A DNA stretch of 64,000 nt from Gammaproteobacteria bacterium (GTDB lineage: Bacteria; Pseudomonadota; Gammaproteobacteria; Tenderiales; Tenderiaceae), in assembly GCA_016200485.1 (NCBI GenBank), contig JACQEP010000024.1, positions 62,001-126,000 on the forward strand, read 5' to 3'. The notes under the pieces are model-generated. The model searched no databases. It was not told where the DNA came from and was given only the letters and a program-made list of their open reading frames with translations. The translations under genes and the position numbers were made by a program. Position 1 is the stretch's first letter; the number at the start of each line of letters is the position of its first letter. Shown piece after piece: positions 38,710-47,551 of this stretch.

Positions 38710-38747
38710 AAGGCGCGGGAAACGCTATAGGATTACCGGTTGTTGGA
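38710..38747. repeat. Direct repeat, copy B
   Basis: AAGGCGCGGG, then AAACGCTATAGGAT, then TACCGGTTGTTGG. It is the partner of 37301-37338; similarity fades out about 12 bases further on. Confidence 0.65.
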
Positions 38748-38858
38748 GGGCTTTAGAACCTTAACCTGAGATCTCCGTCTCCTATGGGCGTTTCAACGCT
38801 ACCACTTCGTCCTGGCACCAATATGAAAAGTCCCTTGTTTACTACTAAAGATTAGTGT

Positions 38859-38870
38859 GGGGGGGGGGGG
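38859..38870 (+). repeat. Poly-G tract (about 12 G)
   Basis: A single uninterrupted G run after ATTAGTGT and before ACGATAG, about 155 bases upstream of the PhnD-like gene. Long G tracts are prone to slipped-strand mutation. Confidence 0.7.
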
Positions 38871-39026
38871 ACGATAGCTTCAGTGCATTCGTGTTGCTTC
38901 CTCATTAACCATCATCAAATATTGAAGAAATTTATTATGGGAATTGCATCTAAAAATGAGGCGCGGCGATTTTTCCAATTATAGTCCACCCCAATTATCA
39001 CCAAACTCTAGACGGAGAAACTCAAT

Positions 39027-39881
39027 ATGAACGTGAAAAAACTCATCATTAGCAGCGTTGCCGCCATGATACTAAGTGGTTCGGCGGTCATCGCCCAGGC
39101 CGATCAGTTCAAGCTGGTCATCATGCAGGATGATAAGGGTGCCGCTCAAAAATACGCCCCTCTCGCCGACTATCTCAAGACCAAGGGAGTCGACGTCACT
39201 TTGGTCGGCGCCCCTGATTATGTTAAGGCAGCACAGATGTTCGCTGCCGGGGAGGCCGACGGCATGTTTAGCGGCTCTGGCGTGGCGGGCACCATGATCA
39301 TCAAGGATTTGGCCACCCCGGTGGTGCGACCGGTGAGCAAGGAAGGCACCAGCACCTATTGGACCGTCGTGATCGCCCCGGCGGGTGCCGCCAAATTCAC
39401 TGGATCAGCCGATTATTTCGCCGGCAAAAAGGTCATGTTCGCCAGCCTCAGTTCCACTGGTGAAATCTTTTACCACTCATTGCCGGGCGCCAATACGGTC
39501 AAGACAACCATCATGAAGGCCGCCTCCCATGGGGCCGCCATCGATGCCCTGTCCAAGGGTGCCGCCGATGTGGCGATCGTCAAGAACCGGATTTGGGATA
39601 AGGAAAAGAGTAAGTATTCCAATCTGACTGTGGTAGGCGAGGACACCGGTGAAAACCCGGATAGCACTTTGATCGTATCCAAAAAAGCCAATGCAGATAC
39701 TGTCAAAAAAATCTCCAGCGCCTTGTTGGGCTTGAAGGGTGACAGTTCCGCCGGGGCCAATGCGGTACGTGATTCCTTAAACATTAAGGAGTACATCACC
39801 ACGACGACCGCCGATTTTAAACACAACTTGGAATTATTGAAGAAAGCGGGGATCGATGCCTCCTTCAAGTTCGCGTTTTAA
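39027..39881 (+). CDS. PhnD-like periplasmic substrate-binding protein
   Basis: A 284-residue protein with a signal peptide (MNVKKLIISSVAAMILSGSAVIAQA) and the PhnD/PtxB fold: KLVIMQDDKGAAQKYAPLADYLK, then AAQMFAAGEADGMFSGSGVAG and ALSKGAADVAIVKNRIWD. Family members bind phosphonate, phosphate, phosphite or related anions for ABC uptake, but no permease or ATPase genes follow. The next gene is a chemoreceptor, so this protein may instead deliver ligand to a sensor. The ATG has GGAG upstream. Confidence 0.8.
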   Translation: MNVKKLIISSVAAMILSGSAVIAQADQFKLVIMQDDKGAAQKYAPLADYLKTKGVDVTLVGAPDYVKAAQMFAAGEADGMFSGSGVAGTMIIKDLATPVVRPVSKEGTSTYWTVVIAPAGAAKFTGSADYFAGKKVMFASLSSTGEIFYHSLPGANTVKTTIMKAASHGAAIDALSKGAADVAIVKNRIWDKEKSKYSNLTVVGEDTGENPDSTLIVSKKANADTVKKISSALLGLKGDSSAGANAVRDSLNIKEYITTTTADFKHNLELLKKAGIDASFKFAF

Positions 39882-39896
39882 TTTAAGCCGAAAAAC

Positions 39897-39920
39897 AGGG
39901 GCGGCATGGGCCGCCCCTGC
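39897..39920 (+). terminator. GC-rich stem-loop between the PhnD-like and chemoreceptor genes
   Basis: CAGGGGCGGC and GCCGCCCCTG form a perfect 10-bp stem around ATGG, 16 bases after the PhnD-like stop. It lacks a T-run. It could reduce read-through so that the binding protein is made in excess of the receptor. Confidence 0.5.
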
Positions 39921-39944
39921 GGATAAACCCGGGAGAGAATGATA

Positions 39945-41447
39945 ATGAGCACGAGTTTCTCCAATAGCATCAGCAAGAAATTTCTGGCCCCGACACTGTT
40001 GTTGACCCTAGTGTCCCTGGTGGGATTGGGTGCGTTTCTGATCACCAGCAATAATGCGTCCATAGAGCAGACCATGGATAACAAATCCGGTGCCATGGCA
40101 AATTTGATGGCCCAGATCAGCGTGCCTTCTTACCAGAATTTCGACTTTCTCGCCTTGGAGCAACTGGTCAAGCAAATGGTCGCCGACCCGGAAGTGGAGT
40201 TTGCCGTATTTTATGATGCGCAAAAGAAATCCGTTACCAAAACCTCCGAAGAGAAGCAGGGGGACACCAATATAAAGATTTATGAGCGTGCCGTCAGCGG
40301 TGACGATAAGAAGGTGCTTGGTATGCTGCGCATCGGCTACAGCACCAAGGCCCTGCAAGATAACCTACGCCGTAACGTACTATTAGTCATCGGTGGAATT
40401 GTCATCGCCCTGATACTGATGAGCGTAGGTCTCATGATGCTGGTGCGCACGATTATCGTGCGGCGCGTGCAAGAGACCGTGGACATGATTAAGAACATCG
40501 GCGAGGGCGAGGGTGATCTGACCAAGCGGCTGACCGTTACCACAAGTGACGAAATTGGCGAACTGGGTAAGGGGTTCAACAAGTTTGTGGATAAGCTACA
40601 GACAATGATCAAGGATATCGGCGCAACGTCGGATCCGCTAACCAGGGCTTCCGACAGCATTGCCTCCGTATCCAATACCACCTTGCAGAATGTTGCCATG
40701 CAGCAGCAAAAGATAAACTCGGTCGCGACGGCCATGACCGAGATGGTGGCAACCGTGCAAAACTCGGCCCAAAGTGCCCTGGCTGCCGCAGATGCGGCGA
40801 AACGGGCCGACGCAGATTCCAGGCAAGGCCAGAAAGTGATTGATGAGTCCATCAAGGCGAGCAATCTGCTTGCCGAGGAGGTCCAACGCGCGGCAGAAGT
40901 CATAAACCGCCTTAGCAAAGATACAGACGATGTGGCTACAGTTCTCGACGTCATTAAAGGTATCGCCGAACAAACCAATCTGCTGGCCCTGAATGCTGCC
41001 ATTGAGGCAGCGCGCGCCGGTGAACAAGGCCGTGGCTTTGCTGTGGTGGCAGACGAGGTCAGAACACTGGCCCAGCGCACCCAGAACTCCACCCTGGAAA
41101 TTCAGCAAATCATTCAACGGCTCCAGTCAGCCGCCGGCGATGCTGTAACCGTCATGGAACGCGGAAAGCAACAAGCGGTGACAAGCGTCGGCAAGGCCGG
41201 AGTGGCGAATGACTCATTTACGCGCATCGCGGAGTCAATCGCCTCGATCTCGGATATGACGAATACCATCGCCAGCGCTGCTGAAGAACAATCTGCTGCC
41301 GCCGAAACTATCAATGCTGATGTGCTGATGATTAATGAAATGGTGAATAAAACTTCCGAGGATGCCAAGGTATCAAGTGAAAGCAGTCAAGAGATGGCTA
41401 AATTGTCAGTCAACCTAAAGTCTCTGGTGGGAAGATTTAGAACATAG
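39945..41447 (+). CDS. Methyl-accepting chemotaxis protein
   Basis: A 500-residue class transmembrane receptor. Helix 1 (about 10-30) is followed by a small periplasmic domain of about 105 residues, helix 2 ([22 protein letters not shown]), a HAMP domain ([20 protein letters not shown]...) and a long coiled coil. The signalling tip is [20 protein letters not shown] then [20 protein letters not shown], the highly conserved CheA/CheW contact. There is no C-terminal CheR/CheB pentapeptide. The start is ATG 39945, nine bases after GGGAG. It follows the PhnD-like gene by 63 bases and is probably co-transcribed. Confidence 0.92.
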   Translation: MSTSFSNSISKKFLAPTLLLTLVSLVGLGAFLITSNNASIEQTMDNKSGAMANLMAQISVPSYQNFDFLALEQLVKQMVADPEVEFAVFYDAQKKSVTKTSEEKQGDTNIKIYERAVSGDDKKVLGMLRIGYSTKALQDNLRRNVLLVIGGIVIALILMSVGLMMLVRTIIVRRVQETVDMIKNIGEGEGDLTKRLTVTTSDEIGELGKGFNKFVDKLQTMIKDIGATSDPLTRASDSIASVSNTTLQNVAMQQQKINSVATAMTEMVATVQNSAQSALAAADAAKRADADSRQGQKVIDESIKASNLLAEEVQRAAEVINRLSKDTDDVATVLDVIKGIAEQTNLLALNAAIEAARAGEQGRGFAVVADEVRTLAQRTQNSTLEIQQIIQRLQSAAGDAVTVMERGKQQAVTSVGKAGVANDSFTRIAESIASISDMTNTIASAAEEQSAAAETINADVLMINEMVNKTSEDAKVSSESSQEMAKLSVNLKSLVGRFRT

Positions 41448-41460
41448 TCACGCGCTCATC

Positions 41461-42459
41461 CTACTTATGGCCAGGACATTCCATAACTATGCAGCTTTTT
41501 TGCATTTCGGAGTTCATGGACGAATCCTCGATTTCTTCCAAGCTTTGTTGATACTCGGGATAATCCGGCGCTATAGCAACGGCACACTGCACCGCCTGAA
41601 TCGCAGCGGCAGAACACTGCGTAGCTTTGAGGGCATACGCCAGATTATTCCAGGCGGCGGCCTGCCTGTTATTGAGCGTGATCGCCTGACGAAAGGCGGC
41701 GATGGCGCTTTGATATTCACCTCGCGCGTAAGACGCGTTACCTAAACTCATCCAACCGAGCTCATGTTGTGGCCAGCGCTGCGTGGCGGCTTGATAGGCT
41801 TGATATGCCGCTTGTGCGTGGCCTGTTGTTTCGAGATCGTTCGCGGCCTGGAGATAGGTTAACGGCTGGGCGGTTGCCGGAATCCGCCCTGGCGGGACGA
41901 CAACAATGGCCCAGTGATGACTCCGCTGCCAGGTGCGTTCGAAGACTGAGAGCGGTGTGACCCAGCGCTGATAGGTACCCGAACGCAGAATGATCTCGCC
42001 GCGCGCCAGGTCATAACCGACCACTACGGCATAATGCCAGCGCGGCAACCAATCCAGCCCTACGTTTTGCAGCACCAGCACCGGATTGCCACCAGCGACT
42101 TCTGACAGCAAATCGGTCAACTCCGGCGCAAGTGGATAAACCAGCCGCTCATAACTGCGCGCGGCCGCCATCATTTCGACTTGCAGACTACCCTGTTTTG
42201 CCGGGACATAAACTGCTGCTACAAGCTGATCAGGAGTGACTTCAATTCGCTGTGCTGCCAGCACGGTGGCGAGCGCGGCCGGGCCACATTGATATTTTTC
42301 CTGCGGGAAGAATGGCGTTTCGGTCAGTTCAATGTGCGGCGGCAGCGACGGTGGAATTTCCTGTAGCTGCCGGGTTTGCGGCGGCGTGGCACAAGCTGCC
42401 AACATCGCACAAAAAAGAACGCCCGCAAACATGCGGGCGTATTGATAATACCAGGGCAA
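41461..42459 (-). CDS. PA2778-family C39-like cysteine peptidase with TPR repeats (lipoprotein)
   Basis: A 332-residue protein with a lipobox (GVLFCAMLAAC), a papain-like C39 domain in which the Cys is in QEKYQCGPAALATVLA and the His in WLPRWHYAVVVGYD, and C-terminal TPRs (GWMSLGNASYARGEYQSAIAAF, AWNNLAYALKA). It is always found with the small partner encoded next to it. The substrate is unknown; C39 domains usually cut after double glycine. The start may be TTG 42459, touching the upstream stop, or ATG 42435. Confidence 0.82.
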   Translation of the reverse strand: MPWYYQYARMFAGVLFCAMLAACATPPQTRQLQEIPPSLPPHIELTETPFFPQEKYQCGPAALATVLAAQRIEVTPDQLVAAVYVPAKQGSLQVEMMAAARSYERLVYPLAPELTDLLSEVAGGNPVLVLQNVGLDWLPRWHYAVVVGYDLARGEIILRSGTYQRWVTPLSVFERTWQRSHHWAIVVVPPGRIPATAQPLTYLQAANDLETTGHAQAAYQAYQAATQRWPQHELGWMSLGNASYARGEYQSAIAAFRQAITLNNRQAAAWNNLAYALKATQCSAAAIQAVQCAVAIAPDYPEYQQSLEEIEDSSMNSEMQKSCIVMECPGHK

Positions 42460-42855
42460 CTACCTCACCGGATGCACAAAGGGGAAGATATCGGTAGCGC
42501 CGATGATGTCGGTGAAGACAAAAACGAGAAACAGCAGCACTACAAGTCCCAGAATATCGCCACCGGCCGGGAGCTGCTCCAGACGTTGATTGAGTTCCGC
42601 GACCTGGGCATCGGTCAGATCGGCAACGCGTGCCTGTGCGGCAGCAGGATCGACACCCATTTTTATCAACCGTTGCTGTACATCACCACGATTTAGCCAC
42701 TGCGCCAATTGCGCGCGACTAAGCTGCTTGAGCTCGCTCTGCACCAGCTCCGGCGTGCTGACCATAGCAGCCTGTGCGGGCATGACGTTCAACCCGGTGA
42801 ATGACATACAAAGAAATAACGAAACCATTCGTTTACGTGTGGCGCTGTTCAACAT
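42460..42855 (-). CDS. PA2779-family small membrane protein
   Basis: About 131 residues: a signal peptide (VSLFLCMSFTGLNVMPAQA), a helical middle (LVQSELKQLSRAQLAQWLNRGDVQQRL then LTDAQVAELNQRLEQLPAGG) and a C-terminal transmembrane helix (ILGLVVLLFLVFVFTDIIG). This layout is that of PA2779, the obligate neighbour of the PA2778 peptidase. Since its helix is preceded by Gly-Gly (PAGGD), it may be the peptidase's substrate or partner; this is inference. ATG 42855 has GGAG six bases upstream. Confidence 0.78.
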   Translation of the reverse strand: MLNSATRKRMVSLFLCMSFTGLNVMPAQAAMVSTPELVQSELKQLSRAQLAQWLNRGDVQQRLIKMGVDPAAAQARVADLTDAQVAELNQRLEQLPAGGDILGLVVLLFLVFVFTDIIGATDIFPFVHPVR

Positions 42856-42905
42856 AAGCATCTCCGTTAATAAACATTAATACACATCTCATGATACGGC
42901 CGGAA

Positions 42906-43205
42906 TTACTCCAACGGCAACACCGCTTCCAAACCACTCACTCGCACCAAAGATAATAACTGGGCAGGCATCGCACGCAAACGCAGAGATCTCCCACGGT
43001 GCTGCGCTGCACGCATCCAACTCATCAATAAGGCCAAGCCGGCGCTGTCGCTGCGCTCGATGCCGCTCAAATCACAAATGACGGTGTCACCACTATTGAA
43101 CAGCACGTCTTCCTGATCACCCAGTATAGGGACGCTCTTGAAACTGAGTTCGCCCTCAAGGCGAAACTCACCTTCCGCCAGCCGCAGTAATTTCAGATCA
43201 CTCAC
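42906..43205 (-). CDS. mlaB: MlaB, STAS-domain subunit of the Mla phospholipid transporter
   Basis: A 99-residue STAS protein. The conserved Ser/Thr region is CDLSGIERSDSAGLALLMSW, with the DSAG motif seen in MlaB and anti-sigma antagonists. MlaB binds the MlaF ATPase on the cytoplasmic face of the MlaFEDB complex and is needed for its activity. Its ATG overlaps the mlaC stop. Confidence 0.88.
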   Translation of the reverse strand: MSDLKLLRLAEGEFRLEGELSFKSVPILGDQEDVLFNSGDTVICDLSGIERSDSAGLALLMSWMRAAQHRGRSLRLRAMPAQLLSLVRVSGLEAVLPLE

Positions 43206-43803
43206 GTCGAGCCTGTTTATTGCGGTCGACCAGGGTTTTGATCAGGCCATCGATATCGCCTTGACGCACTTCCTTGGCAAAAGTGGTGCGATAGTTGCTC
43301 ACCAGGCTGACGTTATCGATGATGACATCGAACACGATCCACTCGTTATCACGCTGATGCAGCCGGTAATCAATCGGGATCGGCAAACCACCGGGCTGCT
43401 CGACCTCGGTACGCACCGTGACTTCGGTATCCCCCTGATTCTGACGGAAGGGCAAATAGGTGAGCTTCTGGTCAGTATATTCATTCAACGATGTGGCATA
43501 GGTGCGCACCAGCAAGGTCCGGAACTCGCTGACAAAGGCCTTACGTTGCGCATCGGTCGCGCGTTTCCAGTTTTTGGCCAGCACCAGTTGCGACATGTAT
43601 TCAAAATCAAAATGCGGCAATACGATTTGCTGCACCAGATCATAAATCCGCTCAGGATTCTTTTTGATGACGTCGCGCTCCTCCTTGAGTTTGGCCAGCA
43701 TCTGCTTCGAGGTTTCCTGCACCAACTGATCCGGCGCTTGATTGGCCCAAACAGCCGAGGTAAAACCACAACTGAGCAATAACACCAACAGCAAATTTTT
43801 CAT
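43198..43803 (-). CDS. mlaC: MlaC, periplasmic phospholipid-binding protein
   Basis: A 201-residue exported protein (MKNLLLVLLLSCGFTSAVWA signal) of the Ttg2D/MlaC family. FDFEYMSQLVLAKNWKRAT and FVSEFRTLLVRTYATSLNEY are family segments. It ferries phospholipids between the outer-membrane MlaA and the inner-membrane MlaFEDB. Its ATG overlaps the stop of the TolC-like gene by four bases, and it overlaps mlaB by eight. Confidence 0.92.
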   Translation of the reverse strand: MKNLLLVLLLSCGFTSAVWANQAPDQLVQETSKQMLAKLKEERDVIKKNPERIYDLVQQIVLPHFDFEYMSQLVLAKNWKRATDAQRKAFVSEFRTLLVRTYATSLNEYTDQKLTYLPFRQNQGDTEVTVRTEVEQPGGLPIPIDYRLHQRDNEWIVFDVIIDNVSLVSNYRTTFAKEVRQGDIDGLIKTLVDRNKQARRE

Positions 43804-45152
43804 GGCAACGCTCCGCTGACGCTCTCCAACTGTGCGACATGCATATTGTATTCGAAAATCGTTTGCAAATAGTCGGTGGATGCCATCACATATCCCTGAA
43901 AGGCCATCATGATTTTCTCGGCCTTTTCCATTCCGGCCTCAAAATCGGTATAGGCGGCAATCATCCAGCGCCGCGACGAACGGCTGGCCTCTTCCAGATT
44001 TTGCACCGCCTGATAATAACCTTGAGTCTGATAATACTGTTCTGCCACCTGGAACGGGATACCTTGTCGCGCAAGACTGGACTTGGCAATCAGGGCGTTC
44101 AACTCAGCTTCGGCGGCCTGGGTCTTGGCGTCCTGCACGCCTTTGGTCCACGACCATTGCAAGCCGATCATCGGGCTCAAACCTATATCATTGAACGGAT
44201 CACTGATATAGGGATTGTCGAGGTGATCACGACCCGGCGTATAAGAAAGAAATCCGGAGACACCGGCGTAGAGATTGGGATTGGCCTCGGACTTGCTCGC
44301 CGCCACCAAGGATCGCCGCGCCCGCAGACCGGATGCAAGCTGTTTCATTTCCGGACGCTGCTCCAGCGCCAATTGCTGCAACTCGGGCAGCGCTGTGGCT
44401 GGCAATGCCACCGGCGACAAACGTTCATCGCTCACTTCCAGCGGCTGATCAAGACCAACGCCCGTCACGACTTTGAGCCCGCTCAGCGCCACCTGCTCCA
44501 AGGCTTCCGCCTGGGCGCGATACTTGGCCACCAGGGCGCGCCCCGACTGCAAGGCATACAGATCCATCTGCTTGACGTCGCCTTCGCCTTCATCCAACCA
44601 TTTTTCAACCAGTGCGATGACCTTATCGAGACGGCGCGCGACATCCTCCAATAAAAGACGACTGTCGCGGGCGGCAAGATAGCCGTAATAAGCACGCTTC
44701 ACATCCATGGCAGTGCTCGTCCGCTGCAAGCGCACATCCTGATCCTTGACCAGAATATTGGCCTGCGCTGCGTCTTCATAGTTTTCAATTTTGCCGAAGG
44801 TATTGAGCGGCTTGACCAGCGTCATTTTCAGATGAACCCAGGGCGAGATGTTATTAATATCATAACGATCATTACGCAATTGACACTGACCGGGATTACA
44901 AACACCGTCCTTGAAAATATTGCCTTCAACTTTTGGCGCCAAGGCTAAAAAGGTATTGGCATCGAGAATCCAGCCCTCATGCCCTTTGACCTCGGCCAAG
45001 GTGGCGCGCGCGACTTCAACAAATTGCCGCCGCTCTTCAATGCGCGGATCGGAATGCAGGGCACGATCAATCGCCTGCTCAAGATTTAGCGTCTCGGCCC
45101 GCACCGCAAACACGGGCAGCGCCAGCAACACGGTAAAGAACATCTGCCTCAC
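43800..45152 (-). CDS. TolC-family outer-membrane efflux protein inside the mla operon
   Basis: A 450-residue protein with a signal peptide (MRQMFFTVLLALPVFAVRA) and TolC-like repeats of coiled-coil helices (LNLEQAIDRALHSDPRIEERRQFVEVARATLAEVKG; AKTQAAEAELNALIAKSSLA). Beta-strand segments with aromatic residues lie between them. TolC proteins form trimeric outer-membrane channels. It is unusual that it lies between mlaD and mlaC with 4-base overlaps on both sides, so it is made together with them. It may provide an outer-membrane exit in place of, or alongside, MlaA. Confidence 0.88.
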   Translation of the reverse strand: MRQMFFTVLLALPVFAVRAETLNLEQAIDRALHSDPRIEERRQFVEVARATLAEVKGHEGWILDANTFLALAPKVEGNIFKDGVCNPGQCQLRNDRYDINNISPWVHLKMTLVKPLNTFGKIENYEDAAQANILVKDQDVRLQRTSTAMDVKRAYYGYLAARDSRLLLEDVARRLDKVIALVEKWLDEGEGDVKQMDLYALQSGRALVAKYRAQAEALEQVALSGLKVVTGVGLDQPLEVSDERLSPVALPATALPELQQLALEQRPEMKQLASGLRARRSLVAASKSEANPNLYAGVSGFLSYTPGRDHLDNPYISDPFNDIGLSPMIGLQWSWTKGVQDAKTQAAEAELNALIAKSSLARQGIPFQVAEQYYQTQGYYQAVQNLEEASRSSRRWMIAAYTDFEAGMEKAEKIMMAFQGYVMASTDYLQTIFEYNMHVAQLESVSGALP

Positions 45153-45637
45153 TCGGCGCTACCTTTGTCTTTGCTGCCACCCTCGGCCGTTTTAAACAGG
45201 AACTGACCGATCAATTGCTCCAGCACCAGCGCCGACTGAGTGATCTTGATCGAATCGTTGGCGCCCATGTATTTATCATCACCGCCCGGTTCCAGGGCGA
45301 TGTATTGTTCGCCCAACAGACCCGAAGTAAAAATGCTGGCCGAGGTATCTTTCGGCACATGGTTATATTGGCTGTTGATATTGAGTGTCACCACTGCTTC
45401 ATAGGTTCCGTTATCAAAGCCGATTTTTTCCACGCGCCCGATGCGCACGCCAGCCATGGTCACTGGCGCGCGCTCCTTAAGCCCACCGATATTATCGAAG
45501 CGCGCAATCAAAGGATAACCTGCCTGGTCATTGAAGGCGGCGAGATTGCTTACCTTCATCGCCAACACGAACAGAGCACCTAACCCTGCCGCCACAAAGA
45601 CCCCTACCGCTACTTCGATCGTCTTGCCTTGGAACAT
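45149..45637 (-). CDS. mlaD: MlaD, MCE-domain subunit
   Basis: A 162-residue protein with one N-terminal transmembrane helix (IEVAVGVFVAAGLGALFVLAM) and one MCE domain (YPLIARFDNIGGLKERAPVTMAGVRIGRVEKI; TSGLLGEQYIALEPGGDD). MlaD forms a hexameric ring that holds lipid at the inner membrane. ATG 45637 is chosen because GAGGAG lies seven bases upstream; the TTG at 45652 would read through that site. Confidence 0.94.
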   Translation of the reverse strand: MFQGKTIEVAVGVFVAAGLGALFVLAMKVSNLAAFNDQAGYPLIARFDNIGGLKERAPVTMAGVRIGRVEKIGFDNGTYEAVVTLNINSQYNHVPKDTSASIFTSGLLGEQYIALEPGGDDKYMGANDSIKITQSALVLEQLIGQFLFKTAEGGSKDKGSAE

Positions 45638-45648
45638 AAAGTCGCTCC

Positions 45649-46425
45649 TCAATCGAACATAAATGCCGTCAACATAAAATTTAAGCCCAGCACCGCCAAC
45701 GAGGTGTGCACTACAGTGCGCGTTGTCGCGCGGCTCACACCCTCCGATGTCGGCACCGCATCATAACCTTCAAACATCGCAATCCAGGCGGCGGCAAAGC
45801 CAAAGGCGATACTCTTGATCACGCCATTAACAACATCGTCATAAAAATCCACGCGTGCCTGTATCTGCGACCAAAACGCACCGTCATCGACACCCAACAA
45901 ACCGACGCCGACAAAATATCCGCCCATTACCCCCACCGCGCTGAAAATCGCCGCCAACAAAGGCAGGGACAATATCCCTGCGATAAAGCGTGGCACGATC
46001 ACCCGTTTCAGCGGATCGACCGCCATCATCTCCATGCCGGAGAGTTGTTCGGTGGCCTTCATCAATCCTATTTCGGCCGTGAGCGCCGATCCTGCACGCC
46101 CCGCAAACAACAATGCCGTCACCACCGGACCCAGCTCGCGCACCAGCGACAAGGCCACCATTACCCCCAGCGACTCCTCGGCGCCGAAATCGACCAAGGT
46201 ATTGTAACCCTGCAAGCCCAGCACCATACCGACAAAAATACCGGAAACGACAATAATCAGTAATGAGAGCACGCCGACCGAATACATCTGCTGGATCAGC
46301 AGACGTGGCCGCGGCAACAGGCTGGGCACGCCGGCCAGCACCTGCCACAAGAACAAATGGCCGCGCCCCAATCGCTCAAAAAAACTCAAGCCCGATCGCC
46401 CCAAATGGCGTAGGGCGCGAATCAC
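45649..46425 (-). CDS. mlaE: MlaE, permease of the Mla transporter
   Basis: A 258-residue membrane protein of the MlaE/Ttg2B family. Hallmarks are [69 protein letters not shown] and the C-terminal [14 protein letters not shown]. It is the core of the phospholipid ABC transporter. Its start overlaps the mlaF stop by four bases. Confidence 0.95.
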   Translation of the reverse strand: MIRALRHLGRSGLSFFERLGRGHLFLWQVLAGVPSLLPRPRLLIQQMYSVGVLSLLIIVVSGIFVGMVLGLQGYNTLVDFGAEESLGVMVALSLVRELGPVVTALLFAGRAGSALTAEIGLMKATEQLSGMEMMAVDPLKRVIVPRFIAGILSLPLLAAIFSAVGVMGGYFVGVGLLGVDDGAFWSQIQARVDFYDDVVNGVIKSIAFGFAAAWIAMFEGYDAVPTSEGVSRATTRTVVHTSLAVLGLNFMLTAFMFD

Positions 46426-47255
46426 GCCTGCCCCCCTGCCAACAGATCGACGGCGTACTCAGGCGCGGGGTAATGAAAGGGCACGGGACCATCCGGTAGT
46501 CCCTGCAGAAACTGCTGCACCCAGGCTGAATCCGTGCGGCTTAATTCCTGCGGCGTACCCGCACCCACCACCTTGCCGTCTGACAATACATAGATGTAAT
46601 CGGCGATCGCCGCCGTTTCCTGCACATCATGGGAAACGATAATGCTCGTCAGGCCCAGCGCATCATTAAGCTTACGGATCAATTGTACCAGCACACCCAT
46701 TGAAATCGGGTCCTGACCGGTAAACGGCTCATCATACATGATCATCATCGGGTCTAGCGCAATCGCCCGCGCCAGCGCCACGCGCCGCGCCATGCCACCT
46801 GAAAGTTCGCTGGGCATCAGCGCGCGTGCGCCGCGCAGACCAACCGCTTCCAGTTTCATCAATACCAGATCACGAATCATCGCCTCGGACAATTTGGTGT
46901 GCTCGCGCAAGGGAAAAGCGACATTGTCAAAGACATTGATATCGGTCAGCAAGGCGCCACTTTGAAATAACATCCCCATCCGCTTGCGCAATTCGAACAG
47001 CTCGGTGCGCGATAAACGGTGGACATTATGGCCATCGACTTCAACACTACCCTTCGATGGCCGCAATTGACCGCCGATCAGCTTCAGCATTGTCGTCTTA
47101 CCGGTGCCGCTCGGCCCCATGATCGCCGTGATCTTGCCGCGACAGATATCAAGATCAACGCCGGAAAAAATCGCGCGCCCGCCGCGACTGAAGTGCATGT
47201 CGCGAACGCGGACCAGGACATCATTATTGCTGCCCGCCACCCTCAACCAATCCAT
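46422..47255 (-). CDS. mlaF: MlaF, ATPase of the Mla transporter
   Basis: A 277-residue ABC ATPase: Walker [10 protein letters not shown], signature [14 protein letters not shown], Walker [15 protein letters not shown] and the switch [14 protein letters not shown]. The C-terminal extension is the part that contacts MlaB in characterised complexes. It is the first gene of the mla operon in this window. Confidence 0.95.
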   Translation of the reverse strand: MDWLRVAGSNNDVLVRVRDMHFSRGGRAIFSGVDLDICRGKITAIMGPSGTGKTTMLKLIGGQLRPSKGSVEVDGHNVHRLSRTELFELRKRMGMLFQSGALLTDINVFDNVAFPLREHTKLSEAMIRDLVLMKLEAVGLRGARALMPSELSGGMARRVALARAIALDPMMIMYDEPFTGQDPISMGVLVQLIRKLNDALGLTSIIVSHDVQETAAIADYIYVLSDGKVVGAGTPQELSRTDSAWVQQFLQGLPDGPVPFHYPAPEYAVDLLAGGQA

Positions 47256-47273
47256 TCAGAACACAAAAATTTT

Positions 47274-47551
47274 CTATCCGGCACCATGCTGTAAATCCTG
47301 GATTATTTTCCGGAGCGCCTCAATGGCCTGCGGGTAACGATTAAAAAACTGCCCCCCGGTCTTGCGATCAATCTGCTTAAACTCTTCGCCCACCACAATC
47401 AGAATCATACAAATAGCATCTTTCCGATCGACACCATCCTCGGTAGCATCAAAATCCTCAGGGCATGATTAGTTGCAAACCGCCGGGGAATACGCTCCAG
47501 AGCTTCGACGCAGCTTTCCAACCGCTCGATCAACAATCTCTGATCATACAT
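47274..47551 (-). pseudogene. HepT-like (HEPN) toxin gene, frameshifted and truncated
   Basis: From ATG 47551 the frame reads MYDQRLLIERLESCVEALER then IPRRFATNHA and shifts. The other frame continues EDFDATEDGVDRKDAICMIL, IVVGEEFKQIDRKTGGQFFN and RYPQAIEALRKIIQDL before TAG at 47274. Together they match the HepT/DUF86 family, with a one-base deletion near 47460. The RX4HXY catalytic motif of HEPN toxins is absent, because the sequence diverges after RYPQ. The start overlaps the upstream MNT gene. It is probably inactive. Confidence 0.65.

Larger units (their letters stand above)
38634..39026. other. Intergenic region with direct repeat and G tract
   Basis: The 393 bases between the divergent ATPase and PhnD-like genes hold direct-repeat copy B (38710-38747), a run of about 12 G (38859-38870) and a possible -10 box TATAGT near 38980 for the plus-strand gene. 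No protein-coding signal was seen. Confidence 0.6.
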
